From Desulfobacteraceae bacterium (lineage in GTDB: Bacteria; Desulfobacterota; DSM-4660; Desulfatiglandales; Desulfatiglandaceae): a stretch of 15,139 nt of DNA. Of the stretch, positions 1 to 7,211 are shown in pieces. Position 1 is the stretch's first letter. Each line of letters begins with the position of its first letter. Below the pieces are notes generated by a model. The model did not search any database, was not told the DNA's origin, and saw only the letters and a program-made list of their open reading frames with translations. A program made the position numbers and the translations under genes. The stretch spans positions 1 to 15,139 of the forward strand of contig JAUUVE010000013.1 of NCBI GenBank assembly GCA_030589715.1. The letters run 5' to 3'.

Positions 1-2
1 AG

Positions 3-110
3 GTGGTGGCCATTGCTCAGGAGAAAAAGATTCCATTGCGGTCGGCCGCTTATGTCTTGGGGGTGGGAAGGGTGGCCAAGGCCCATGCCTTGCGAGGCAT
101 TTATCCTTAA
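3..110 (+). CDS. Glu/Leu/Phe/Val dehydrogenase, C-terminal end only (partial)
   Basis: An open frame enters from the left edge and ends at a TAA at 108-110, giving the last 35 residues of a protein. The pattern is a short helix (VVAIAQEKKIPLRSAAY) followed by VGRVAKAHALRGIYP. This matches the C-terminal helix of the glutamate/leucine dehydrogenase superfamily, where 'LR.AAY..(A/G)V.RV..A...RG' is the usual ending. Such enzymes oxidatively deaminate an amino acid with NAD(P)+. Which amino acid cannot be told, because the catalytic part is outside the window. The gene converges on mpl, with only 8 bases between the two stop codons and no obvious terminator between them. The family call rests on a short tail, so it is moderately secure. 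Confidence 0.6.
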   Translation: MVAIAQEKKIPLRSAAYVLGVGRVAKAHALRGIYP

Positions 111-118
111 TCGTTCTC

Positions 119-1627
119 TCAACCGGAAGGTACCATTTCAGAATTATCTAATCTTTTCAATATCCTGCATGGCAGATTATCAAACCTCCCGTTGGACATA
201 ATAAGGACCACATCTCCCGATTGGACCTTATCCACCAATGCTTCTAACAATTGATCGGTGTTTGGAAAGTAGGAGGCATTGAGTCCTTTCTTTTTGAGAT
301 CCTCTACAAGGCGCTGGGATGAAAACCGTTCTGCCGCCGGAATCTTTTCCATCAAAGGCGGTTCCGGGATCATGACGAGATCCGCATTATCGAATGAGGA
401 AGCGTATCGCGCCTGAAAGACGTTTCGTCTGCGGGAATTGGACCTTGGTTCGAAGACAGCGATCAATCTGCGCCTCCCATGCTTTTCCCTGACAGCCTCG
501 ATGGTCGCCTTTACCGAAGTAGGATGATGGGCAAAATCATCCAGGACTAGAACCCCTCGCTTCTCGCCAAGCATTTCTTGTCTCCGTCGGACGCCTCGGA
601 AAGTTCTTACGGCGTCAGAAATTACGAAAGGGGCTATACCCAGAAAGTCGGCCAACACAACAGCGGATAACAGATTGGAGATATTGTGGCGGCCGTACAT
701 GGGGGTAACAACGGTCAGGTATTCCCTTGCGTGCTTTATGACTCTGAAGCGGGTGAAATCTTCTTGAACCGAGATATCAACCGGCTTCCACAGGCTGTCC
801 TCTAGAAGACCGTACGAACTTACAGGGCATCTTGCCCCCTGGAGTTCACGTCTGATCCTTGGGTCATCCCCATTTGCAATCAAAAGCCCTTCAGGGGGGG
901 TGAGGTCGATCAGTCTTCTAAAGCTTTCCACAACATGATCCAGATCCCGGTAGATATCCGCGTGATCAAATTCGATGCTGGTAAGGATCGTTACCCACGG
1001 GCTGTAGTGAAAAAATTTAGGGACCTTATCAAAAAAGGCCGTGTCGTACTCATCACCCTCTATGACGAAATGAGGGCCTTTCCCCAGTTTGAAATTGGTC
1101 TGGAAATCCTGTGGAATCCCTCCAATCATAAACCCCGGATCAAGGCCGGCCTTCTCCAAGATCCAGGCGATTATGGCCGATGTGGTGGTCTTACCGTGGG
1201 TGCCACTTACTACAATGGAGCGTTTTCCCTTTAACGCGAAGTGTCTTAGCGCCTGTGGAAAGGAGAGATATGGCAGCCCTAGACGAGAAAGCTTCATTGC
1301 TTCGGGATTGTCCCTTGTAATAACATTTCCTACGACAACCAGATCTGGCAGAGGATGTAGGTTTTGAGGGCTATAGCCATCTAATATGGGGATAGATAAC
1401 CCTTCTAGAAAGGTGCTCATAGGCGGATATATATTCTGATCAGAACCTGTCACCAGATATCCTTTCTCTTTGAGCATGCCCCCCAAGGATGCCATACCTG
1501 TCCCGCAGACGCCCATGAGGTGGATGTGACGGAGATCTTTCGGGACCAGATTAAGCTCAGGGGAAAGTCCTCCCCTCTTTTTCTGCTGTTGATCTTGCAT
1601 TGAGTCTAGCCTTACTTTAGATGGCAT
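119..1627 (-). CDS. mpl: Mpl, UDP-N-acetylmuramate:L-Ala-gamma-D-Glu-meso-DAP ligase
   Basis: This cytoplasmic Mur ligase reattaches recycled cell-wall tripeptide to UDP-MurNAc using ATP, feeding murein recycling. The N-terminal nucleotide-sugar domain has HIHLMGVCGTGMASL (about 34-48) and GSDQNIYPPMSTFLE (61-75); the SDQN-YPPMS stretch separates Mpl from MurC. The ATP-binding P-loop is GTHGKTTT (142-149). Further Mur-ligase motifs are IEGDEYDTAFFDK (189-201), EFDHADIY (219-226), YGRHNISN and DDFAHHPTS in the C-terminal domain. At 502 residues it is slightly longer than typical because of a polar N-terminal extension. The start is uncertain: ATG at 1627 has no clear ribosome site, whereas an ATG nine codons in (1600) has AAGG about 9 bases upstream. 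It is divergent from rpmB and convergent with the dehydrogenase. Presence of Mpl implies a DAP-type Gram-negative wall. Confidence 0.93.
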   Translation of the reverse strand: MPSKVRLDSMQDQQQKKRGGLSPELNLVPKDLRHIHLMGVCGTGMASLGGMLKEKGYLVTGSDQNIYPPMSTFLEGLSIPILDGYSPQNLHPLPDLVVVGNVITRDNPEAMKLSRLGLPYLSFPQALRHFALKGKRSIVVSGTHGKTTTSAIIAWILEKAGLDPGFMIGGIPQDFQTNFKLGKGPHFVIEGDEYDTAFFDKVPKFFHYSPWVTILTSIEFDHADIYRDLDHVVESFRRLIDLTPPEGLLIANGDDPRIRRELQGARCPVSSYGLLEDSLWKPVDISVQEDFTRFRVIKHAREYLTVVTPMYGRHNISNLLSAVVLADFLGIAPFVISDAVRTFRGVRRRQEMLGEKRGVLVLDDFAHHPTSVKATIEAVREKHGRRRLIAVFEPRSNSRRRNVFQARYASSFDNADLVMIPEPPLMEKIPAAERFSSQRLVEDLKKKGLNASYFPNTDQLLEALVDKVQSGDVVLIMSNGRFDNLPCRILKRLDNSEMVPSG

Positions 1628-1633
1628 GATCTA

Positions 1634-1660
1634 GGTATTGGGCACTGGGTATTGGGTACT
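1634..1660. repeat. Two-copy short tandem repeat upstream of mpl
   Basis: Two 13-base units, GGTATTGGGCACT (1634-1646) and GGTATTGGGTACT (1648-1660), differ at one base and are spaced by a single G. A third unit begins at 1661 and breaks off. The repeat lies just upstream of the annotated mpl start and is unlike the surrounding sequence. It may be intergenic filler repeated elsewhere in the genome; nothing shows a regulatory role. Confidence 0.6.
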
Positions 1661-1717
1661 GGTTGTATGCCTGGGACTTAGTTTTCCCCTTTAGGCAGAC
1701 AGCTTGGAAGAAAATGC

Positions 1718-1746
1718 TTGATATCTTTCGCTATGTCAGGTATAGG
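1718..1746 (+). promoter_or_regulatory. Candidate sigma-70 promoter of rpmB
   Basis: TTGATA at 1718-1723 and TATAGG at 1741-1746 are separated by 17 bases, the optimal sigma-70 spacing. Transcription would start near 1753 and give a leader of about 30 bases before rpmB. The hexamers match the consensus at 5/6 and 4/6 positions. Confidence 0.45.
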
Positions 1747-1784
1747 TAATCTATCAAAAATTTGTTCGAGAAGGAGACACCCTA

Positions 1785-1979
1785 ATGGCAAAGGTCTGTG
1801 ATATATGTGGTAAAAGACCACTGGTTGGATATAATGTTAGCCACGCCCACAACAAAACAAAGAAACGCTGGTACCCCAACCTCCAGACGGTAAGGTGTGT
1901 TCAGAATGGTCAGACAAAGAAAATAAAGGCCTGCACAAGCTGTATCAAATCTGGCCGGGTTGCAAAGCCAATGCTTTAA
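1785..1979 (+). CDS. rpmB: 50S ribosomal protein L28, zinc-binding type
   Basis: This 64-residue protein is a structural component of the large ribosomal subunit. It begins MAKVCDICGKRPLVGYNVSHAHNK and keeps the L28 hallmarks: GNxVSHA-like 'YNVSHAHNKTKKRWYPNLQ' and the basic C-terminal half. It has two CxxC pairs, C5/C8 and C50/C53, so it is the zinc-coordinating (C+) paralogue type. A good ribosome site, AGAAGGAG, ends about 8 bases before the ATG at 1785. It is a lone plus-strand gene between two leftward units, probably transcribed from its own promoter at 1718-1746. It converges on rel with 12 bases between stop codons. The size and motifs leave little doubt. Confidence 0.96.
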   Translation: MAKVCDICGKRPLVGYNVSHAHNKTKKRWYPNLQTVRCVQNGQTKKIKACTSCIKSGRVAKPML

Positions 1980-1991
1980 TTTCTTGACGTT

Positions 1992-4133
1992 TCAAAGCCT
2001 TTCAACAACCAGAACGTTCCTCACTTTTTTGATGGCCCCCATGATATCCTGAAGCTGTTTATAGTTTTCCACTTCGATGGTAAAAAGGGCAATTCCTTTC
2101 TGATCCACTGTTGTCTTTATCTCTGCCTGGATGATATTGGCATCCTTTTGAGTCATAATGGTGCTTACGTCTGCCAGAACGCCCTTCCTTTCCACACTGG
2201 TCACCCTCAGCTTTGCAAGATATGAGTCATCCGGGGAAGGTTCCCAGGATATCTCCACCAGTTTTTCGGGGTCCGCGTTAAGGATATGTCTGCACCCCTC
2301 ATTGTGGATCGTGATACCCCGACCGCGGGTCATAAATCCGATGACCTTTTCCCCTGGGACGGGATGGCAGCAATTTGCAAAACGGATCAGCATCTCACTT
2401 ATACCCTTAACCTTGATGCCGTGGTCCACCTTGCGCCGCTTTATGCGGCCTACCATCTTGCTGACTATCCCGGACGGCCTTTCTCTCTTTATACCCAGCT
2501 TGGGTTTGAGACGTCCAACCACATGCCTTGGTGAAACCTTACCAAAGCCTATCTGGGCAAGCAGATCCTCTACCGAGTGTAAGGAAAGGTCTTTAGCGAT
2601 GGCGAGGACCTGCTCGCTCTTCATTATATTGGGCAGATTCAGGTGCATCTGCTCAAGAGTCTTCTCAAGGATGTCCCTGCCCAAGTTGACGCTTCCCTCT
2701 CTTTCCTGTGCATTTATCCACTGCCTGATCTTGGTCTTTGCCCGAGGGGTCTTTACAAATTTGAGCCAATCGCTGCTGGGATGCTGTTTTGGGGAGGTGA
2801 TGATCTCTACGATATCCCCGTTTCTTAAATTATATCGCAGGGGAACCATTTTTCCGTTGACCCGGGCACCCATGCATTTTTCCCCCACTTCCGAGTGAAT
2901 GCCATAGGCAAAATCGACCGTGGTTGCACCCTTGGGAAATGCCCTCACCTCTCCCTTGGGGGTAAACACATAGCCCTCGTCTGGAAAGAGGGCCATCCTG
3001 ACACTATCCAGGAATTCCGTGGGGTCCTTCAGGCTCCTCTGCCATTCCAGTAGCTGTCGGAGCCATGAGAACTGCTTTTCATCCGTCTTGCTTGCGACCG
3101 TACCTTCCTTGTATTTCCAGTGGGCGGCGATCCCCTCCTCGGCAACCCTGTCCATTTCCCATGTCCGGATTTGCACCTCCATCCTTTGTCCCAAGGGGCC
3201 GATCACTGCGGTGTGGAGTGACTGATACATGTTGGCCTTTGGACCAGAGATATAGTCTTTGAAACGTCCTGCGACCGGTTTCCACATGGAGTGTATGTGT
3301 CCAAGGGCCTCATAGCATTCCTTGATGTTCTTCACGATGACCCGGAATGCCGCAACATCGTAGACCTGCTTGACCGTGAGGTCCTGATCTACCATTTTCT
3401 TGTAAATACTGTAGAAATGTTTGTGTCTGCCCTTGATAGTTGCCTGGATATTGAATTCTGGTAGCTTTTTGGAGAGCAGCCCCTTGACATCTCTTATGAA
3501 TTCTTCCCTCTCCCCCTTTCTTTGGGCTATCTCGGTCTTGATCTTCTCATAGATCTCGGGCTCAAGATAATACAAGCAGAGGTCTTCCAGACTGGATTTC
3601 ATCCAGTAGATTCCCATCCTCCCTGCCAGGGGCGCATAGATTTCTAAGGTCTCTTCACCTATTAGCCTTTGTTTTTCCGGGGGCTGGAAACCCAAGGTCC
3701 TCATATTATGGAGCCGATCCCCCAGTTTGACCAGGATGACACGGATATCAGAGGACATGGCAAGAATCATCTTCCTGACATTCTCTGCCTGGCGCTCCTT
3801 ATGGCTTGCAAACTGCATCTTGCTAATCTTGGTGACCCCATTGACGATATTGGCCGTTTCTTCGCCAAAGAGGCGCGTTATTTCGTCGAGCCTGGCATCC
3901 GTATCCTCCAGCGTATCATGGAGGAGCCCAGCCACAATACACACGACATCCATTTTCATTTGGGTTAGGATGTGGGCTACTTCCAGTGGGTGAGAAAGGT
4001 ATGACTCTCCAGAGAGACGGATCTGGCCCTGATGGGCCTTGGCCGAATAGACATAGGCCTTTTCCACTAGCTCCACATTGGCCCTTGGGTGATAGCTGAG
4101 AAGCTGTGACGTGATGTCATTTAAGCGAATCAT
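1992..4133 (-). CDS. rel: Bifunctional (p)ppGpp synthetase/hydrolase (RelA/SpoT family)
   Basis: This long RSH protein (713 residues) makes and degrades the stringent-response alarmone (p)ppGpp. The HD hydrolase domain is intact: SHPLEVAHIL (47-56), HDTLEDT (72-78) and LGDRLHNMRTL (137-147). The synthetase domain has YDVAAFRVIV (258-267), RFKDYISGPKANMYQSLH (290-307) and EEGIAAHWKYKEG (332-344). The RFKD form, rather than the ExDD form of synthetase-only RelA, fits a bifunctional enzyme. A TGS domain follows (about 385-446, starting DEGYVFTPKG), then a CHP-containing zinc-finger-like segment and an ACT domain from about 640 to the end. Both active sites look functional, so this is probably the only long RSH in the cell. 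The start overlaps the end of proS by 17 bases, and AAAGGG lies just upstream of the ATG inside proS, suggesting translational coupling. Confidence 0.95.
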   Translation of the reverse strand: MIRLNDITSQLLSYHPRANVELVEKAYVYSAKAHQGQIRLSGESYLSHPLEVAHILTQMKMDVVCIVAGLLHDTLEDTDARLDEITRLFGEETANIVNGVTKISKMQFASHKERQAENVRKMILAMSSDIRVILVKLGDRLHNMRTLGFQPPEKQRLIGEETLEIYAPLAGRMGIYWMKSSLEDLCLYYLEPEIYEKIKTEIAQRKGEREEFIRDVKGLLSKKLPEFNIQATIKGRHKHFYSIYKKMVDQDLTVKQVYDVAAFRVIVKNIKECYEALGHIHSMWKPVAGRFKDYISGPKANMYQSLHTAVIGPLGQRMEVQIRTWEMDRVAEEGIAAHWKYKEGTVASKTDEKQFSWLRQLLEWQRSLKDPTEFLDSVRMALFPDEGYVFTPKGEVRAFPKGATTVDFAYGIHSEVGEKCMGARVNGKMVPLRYNLRNGDIVEIITSPKQHPSSDWLKFVKTPRAKTKIRQWINAQEREGSVNLGRDILEKTLEQMHLNLPNIMKSEQVLAIAKDLSLHSVEDLLAQIGFGKVSPRHVVGRLKPKLGIKRERPSGIVSKMVGRIKRRKVDHGIKVKGISEMLIRFANCCHPVPGEKVIGFMTRGRGITIHNEGCRHILNADPEKLVEISWEPSPDDSYLAKLRVTSVERKGVLADVSTIMTQKDANIIQAEIKTTVDQKGIALFTIEVENYKQLQDIMGAIKKVRNVLVVERL

Positions 4134-5844
4134 AGAGCCCTTTGACTTTTTCTTCTATAATGGCCGACGCCTCTCTGATGGACACGATCATGGTTTCGGA
4201 TTCGGATCGCAGCTTTATCTCCATTTGTCCCTCCTTGGCACCCCTTGATCCCACGGTCACCCTTACGGGGATACCAACAAGGTCGGCATCCTTAAATTTC
4301 ACCCCGGCCCTTTCATCCCTGTCATCCATGAGGACGTCAATGTGGTGATCCAAGAGCTCCCTATAGGTCTTCTCCGCTGCCTCAACGACTGCGGCGTCAT
4401 GCATCTGGAGAGGGAGTATGGTCACTTCAAATGGTGATATGGGGATCGGAAAAATAATGCCATCCTTGTCGTGATTCTGTTCAATGGCGGCAGCCACAGT
4501 CCTTCCAACACCTATGCCGTAACACCCCATAATAATGTGTCTTTCCTTTCCTTGCTCATCAAGAAAGAGCGCCTTTAGGGTCTGGCTATATTTTGTGCCT
4601 AACTTGAAAACATGTCCCACCTCAATCCCCCGGCCGAACTTTATCTCTTCACCGCACCTTGGACACGAGTCTTTCGGAGTTATCATACGTAGATCGCCAA
4701 AACGATCTATGCTGAAATCTCTTGCCAGGTTCACATTCTTGAGATGCAGGTCATTCCTGTTTCCCCCTGTTACGAAATCCCTCATGCCCTGAATGGCAAG
4801 ATCGGCCACCATCTTGGTTTTGAGGCCCACAGGGCCGGCAAAACCCATAGGAGCGCCCGTGGCCTCGGCCACCAGTTCAGGGCTGGCCAGTTCCACCATT
4901 TGGGCACCAAGCAAGTTCTTAAGCTTGGCCTCATTTAGTTCTTGATCACCTCTGACCAGGGCAGCAACCACTTCATCGTCAGCCACAAAGATAAGGGTCT
5001 TGATGAGTTGGTCCTCTGAGATGCCCAGAAAGGATGTCACCTCTTCGACGGTCTTGATGTCAGGAGTATCCACCTCTTCTAAGGGTTTCATCGGGGTGTT
5101 GCCGGCTTCAAAACGGTCGTCACCCCCCCTGATTTCAGCCCTCTCCAGGTTGGCCGCATAATCGCATTTTGTACAGTTGATCATTTGATCTTCGCCTGTC
5201 TCAGCCAGTACCATAAACTCGTGGGAATAACTCCCACCAATGGCACCAGTATCGGCCTCCACCGCCCTGAATCTGAGACCGCACCTCTGAAAGATCCTGC
5301 TGTAGGCCTCATACATGGCTTCATAGCTTCGATTGGCACCCTCTTCGTCCACGTCAAAGCTGTAGGCGTCCTTCATAATGAACTCGCGCCCCCGCATGAG
5401 ACCAAACCTGGGCCGAATTTCATCCCTGAACTTGGTCTGGATCTGGTAAAAGTTTATGGGCATCTGTTTATATGATTGGATCTCTCTCCTGACGAGATCG
5501 GTGATGACCTCCTCGTGGGTCGGTCCCAGACAGGTATCACGATTGTGCCGATCCTTGAATCTCAAGAGTTCTCGGCCGTAGTACTCCCATCTGCCGCTTT
5601 CCTGCCAGAGTTCCCCAGGCTGGACCGCCGGCATCAAGAGCTCTATGGCACCAGCCCGGTTCATCTCTTCCCTGATGATATCCTCCACTTTCTTTATCGA
5701 CCTGAGACCAGCAGGGAGATAAGTATAGATGCCTGATGTCAGTTTCCTGATCATACCCGCCCTAAGCATCAACTGATGGCTGATCACCTCCGCCTCTGAA
5801 GGAACTTCCTTATACGTTGGAATAAAATAGTTGGAATATCGCAT
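4117..5844 (-). CDS. proS: Prolyl-tRNA synthetase, bacterial type with editing domain
   Basis: This enzyme charges tRNA-Pro with proline using ATP. I place the start at the ATG at 5844 (575 residues, starting MRYSNYFIPT). It matches the usual family start and length and has GAGAGGAG upstream; the longer reading frame to 5904 would overlap ispG and add a non-conserved extension. Class II synthetase motifs are TCLGPTHEE (104-112), the motif 2 region FRDEIRPRFGLMRGREF (139-155) and motif 3 GIGVGRTVAAAIEQNHD (443-459). Between motifs 2 and 3 lies the INS editing domain (about 225-395), with Lys282 in the position of the editing lysine and a GFAGPVGL segment. Two CxxC pairs (224/227 and 394/397) flank this insert. 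A C-terminal anticodon-binding domain follows (from about 470). It sits between ispG (31-base gap) and rel (17-base overlap), almost certainly in one operon. Confidence 0.95.
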   Translation of the reverse strand: MRYSNYFIPTYKEVPSEAEVISHQLMLRAGMIRKLTSGIYTYLPAGLRSIKKVEDIIREEMNRAGAIELLMPAVQPGELWQESGRWEYYGRELLRFKDRHNRDTCLGPTHEEVITDLVRREIQSYKQMPINFYQIQTKFRDEIRPRFGLMRGREFIMKDAYSFDVDEEGANRSYEAMYEAYSRIFQRCGLRFRAVEADTGAIGGSYSHEFMVLAETGEDQMINCTKCDYAANLERAEIRGGDDRFEAGNTPMKPLEEVDTPDIKTVEEVTSFLGISEDQLIKTLIFVADDEVVAALVRGDQELNEAKLKNLLGAQMVELASPELVAEATGAPMGFAGPVGLKTKMVADLAIQGMRDFVTGGNRNDLHLKNVNLARDFSIDRFGDLRMITPKDSCPRCGEEIKFGRGIEVGHVFKLGTKYSQTLKALFLDEQGKERHIIMGCYGIGVGRTVAAAIEQNHDKDGIIFPIPISPFEVTILPLQMHDAAVVEAAEKTYRELLDHHIDVLMDDRDERAGVKFKDADLVGIPVRVTVGSRGAKEGQMEIKLRSESETMIVSIREASAIIEEKVKGLYDSLK

Positions 5845-5875
5845 ATAGACTAATAACTCCTCTCTCTTCTCGGAC

Positions 5876-6952
5876 CTACCGGACCAATTTCCTGACCTCC
5901 TCAATCAGGACCTCGGCCAGTTTGTCCTCCGGGATTTTACTTATAAGCTCACCTTTTCTAAAAAGAATGCCCTGACCACGACCGCCGGCAACCCCGATAT
6001 CAGCCTCCTTGGCCTCACCCGGGCCATTTACTACGCAACCCATAATTGCTATCTTTGGTGAGGCCTTAATATCCAATAAGGCCCTTTCCACTTCCTCAAC
6101 GAGACTGAAGAGATCTATCTCACATCGTCCACAAGTTGGGCAGGAAATGATCTCAGGCCCCCGTTCCCTGAGCCCCAACGCCCTCAGAATTTCATATGCA
6201 ACCCTTACCTCCTCAACGGGATCCCTGGTAAGTGAGACCCTAAAGGTATCCCCGATTCCATGGGCCAGGAGATATCCGATGCCCAGGGTACTTTTTACTG
6301 TGCCCGATATGAGTGTCCCTGCCTCGGTCACACCCAGATGTAGGGGGTAATCGACCCTGTTACTCAAGAGTTCATATGCCTTGATGGTATTGATCACACT
6401 TGAGGATTTCAATGAGATCTTTATCTTGTCAAATCCCAAGGCTTCAAAAAGCCGCACGTGCTTCATGGCACTTTCAACCATTGCCTCTGGTGACGGGCTC
6501 CCATATTTCTTTAGGATCTCTCGTTGCAAAGACCCGGCATTGACCCCTATTCGAATCGGGACACCCATGTCCAGGGCCCCCTTGACCACCTTCTCAACCG
6601 CCTTTTCGCTGCCGATATTCCCGGGATTGATCCTGAGCCCATCGGCACCGGCACCCAATGCGTCAAGGGCAAGCCGGTGATCAAAGTGAATATCTGCAAT
6701 GAGGGGGGCCTTGACCTTTGACTTGATCTCCTCAAAGGCAACAAGAGAGGCCTTATCAGGAATGGCCAAACGAACGATTTCACAGCCTGCCTCGCACAAC
6801 CTGCTGATCTGATCAACCGTCGAAGGGATATCCCTGGTGTCGGTGTTTGTCATTGATTGAACCGCCACTGGCGCACCGCCGCCGATCGGGATATGACCAA
6901 CATATATCCGGCGTGTCTCTTTCCTCTTAGCCGCTATATTCCCCAAGCTCAT
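5876..6952 (-). CDS. ispG: 4-hydroxy-3-methylbut-2-en-1-yl diphosphate synthase (IspG/GcpE)
   Basis: IspG carries out the penultimate step of the MEP isoprenoid pathway, reductively converting MEcPP to HMBPP with a [4Fe-4S] cluster. The 358-residue length is that of the two-domain bacterial form. The N-terminal TIM-barrel half shows VGHIPIGGGAPVAVQSMTN (18-36), IADIHFDHRLA and LRINPGNIG (106-114). The C-terminal cluster domain has CPTCGRC (271-277) and GCVVNGPGEA (305-314). Cys271, Cys274, Cys306 and Glu313 correspond to the E. coli cluster ligands. The MEP route implies this organism does not rely on mevalonate. It heads the leftward ispG-proS-rel group. The ribosome site is weak (GGGAT about 9 bases before the ATG). 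The 259-bp spacer upstream probably carries the promoter, though I could not find a strong one. Confidence 0.95.
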   Translation of the reverse strand: MSLGNIAAKRKETRRIYVGHIPIGGGAPVAVQSMTNTDTRDIPSTVDQISRLCEAGCEIVRLAIPDKASLVAFEEIKSKVKAPLIADIHFDHRLALDALGAGADGLRINPGNIGSEKAVEKVVKGALDMGVPIRIGVNAGSLQREILKKYGSPSPEAMVESAMKHVRLFEALGFDKIKISLKSSSVINTIKAYELLSNRVDYPLHLGVTEAGTLISGTVKSTLGIGYLLAHGIGDTFRVSLTRDPVEEVRVAYEILRALGLRERGPEIISCPTCGRCEIDLFSLVEEVERALLDIKASPKIAIMGCVVNGPGEAKEADIGVAGGRGQGILFRKGELISKIPEDKLAEVLIEEVRKLVR

Positions 6953-7013
6953 ATGTTAACGATCCCAAAAAGTCTTATCAGTTATTCCCAAAAGCAGCCT
7001 TTCTACAAGGTAA

Positions 7014-7034
7014 GGGCGGGGTCTATCCCCGCCC
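7014..7034. repeat. Perfect GC-rich hairpin in the ispG upstream spacer
   Basis: GGGCGGGG (7014-7021) and CCCCGCCC (7027-7034) form a perfect 8-bp stem around a 5-base loop. Neither strand has a T-run after it, so it is not a standard intrinsic terminator. It may still end the phosphofructokinase transcript or stabilise an RNA end. Confidence 0.6.
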
Positions 7035-7035
7035 G

Positions 7036-7050
7036 CAATACCCAGTATTG
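7036..7050. repeat. Second short inverted repeat next to the GC hairpin
   Basis: CAATAC (7036-7041) and GTATTG (7045-7050) are perfect complements around CCA. One base separates it from the GC-rich hairpin, making a pair of adjacent stem-loops. The 15-base palindrome could equally be a protein-binding site in front of ispG. Confidence 0.5.
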
Positions 7051-7061
7051 TGACGATCGGC

Positions 7062-7200
7062 GCTTAGGGCCACTTCAATTTCGGTTGCCTAGCCTTAAGC
7101 TTCAAAAGGTGCTCCGCAACCCAGGGCCCATGCATATTCGGGAAGGGGGAAGAAGGGTGGTCCGCCCGCCTCGAGTGAACCCTGATGAGGTGGGAAAATG
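7062..7200 (+). ncRNA. Candidate structured RNA, 6S RNA-like
   Basis: This gene-free stretch can fold like 6S RNA, the RNA-polymerase-binding regulator, on the plus strand. A closing stem pairs CCACTTC (7070-7076) with GAGGTGG (7187-7193), then AT with AT and GGTT with AACC further in. A large bubble follows. A second stem pairs AGGTG with CGCCT, then ACCC with GGGT, inside which lies CCATGCA. The 5' strand of that stem reads GGTGCTCCGC, close to GGCGCTCCGC at the same place in E. coli 6S RNA, also followed by a GCATGC-like element. Two of the pairs are G-T, which only pair in RNA from the plus strand, favouring that orientation. No clear promoter or terminator was found, and both ends are approximate. 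A covariance-model search is needed to confirm it. Confidence 0.42.
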
Positions 7201-7211
7201 GAAATAGGGGT

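Noticed and set aside
1965..1978. AAAGC-CAAT-GCTTT as a terminator for rpmB
   Set aside because: The stem is only 5 bp, includes the stop codon, and the T content after it is low.
2158..2898. A 246-codon plus-strand open frame opposite rel
   Set aside because: It lies wholly antisense to a well-conserved gene and has no recognisable domain.
7014..7211. tRNA, SRP RNA, tmRNA or RNase P RNA in the ispG upstream spacer
   Set aside because: No T-arm, no SRP GGAAG-type loop, no tmRNA tag frame and none of the RNase P core motifs are present; only the 6S-like fold remained plausible.
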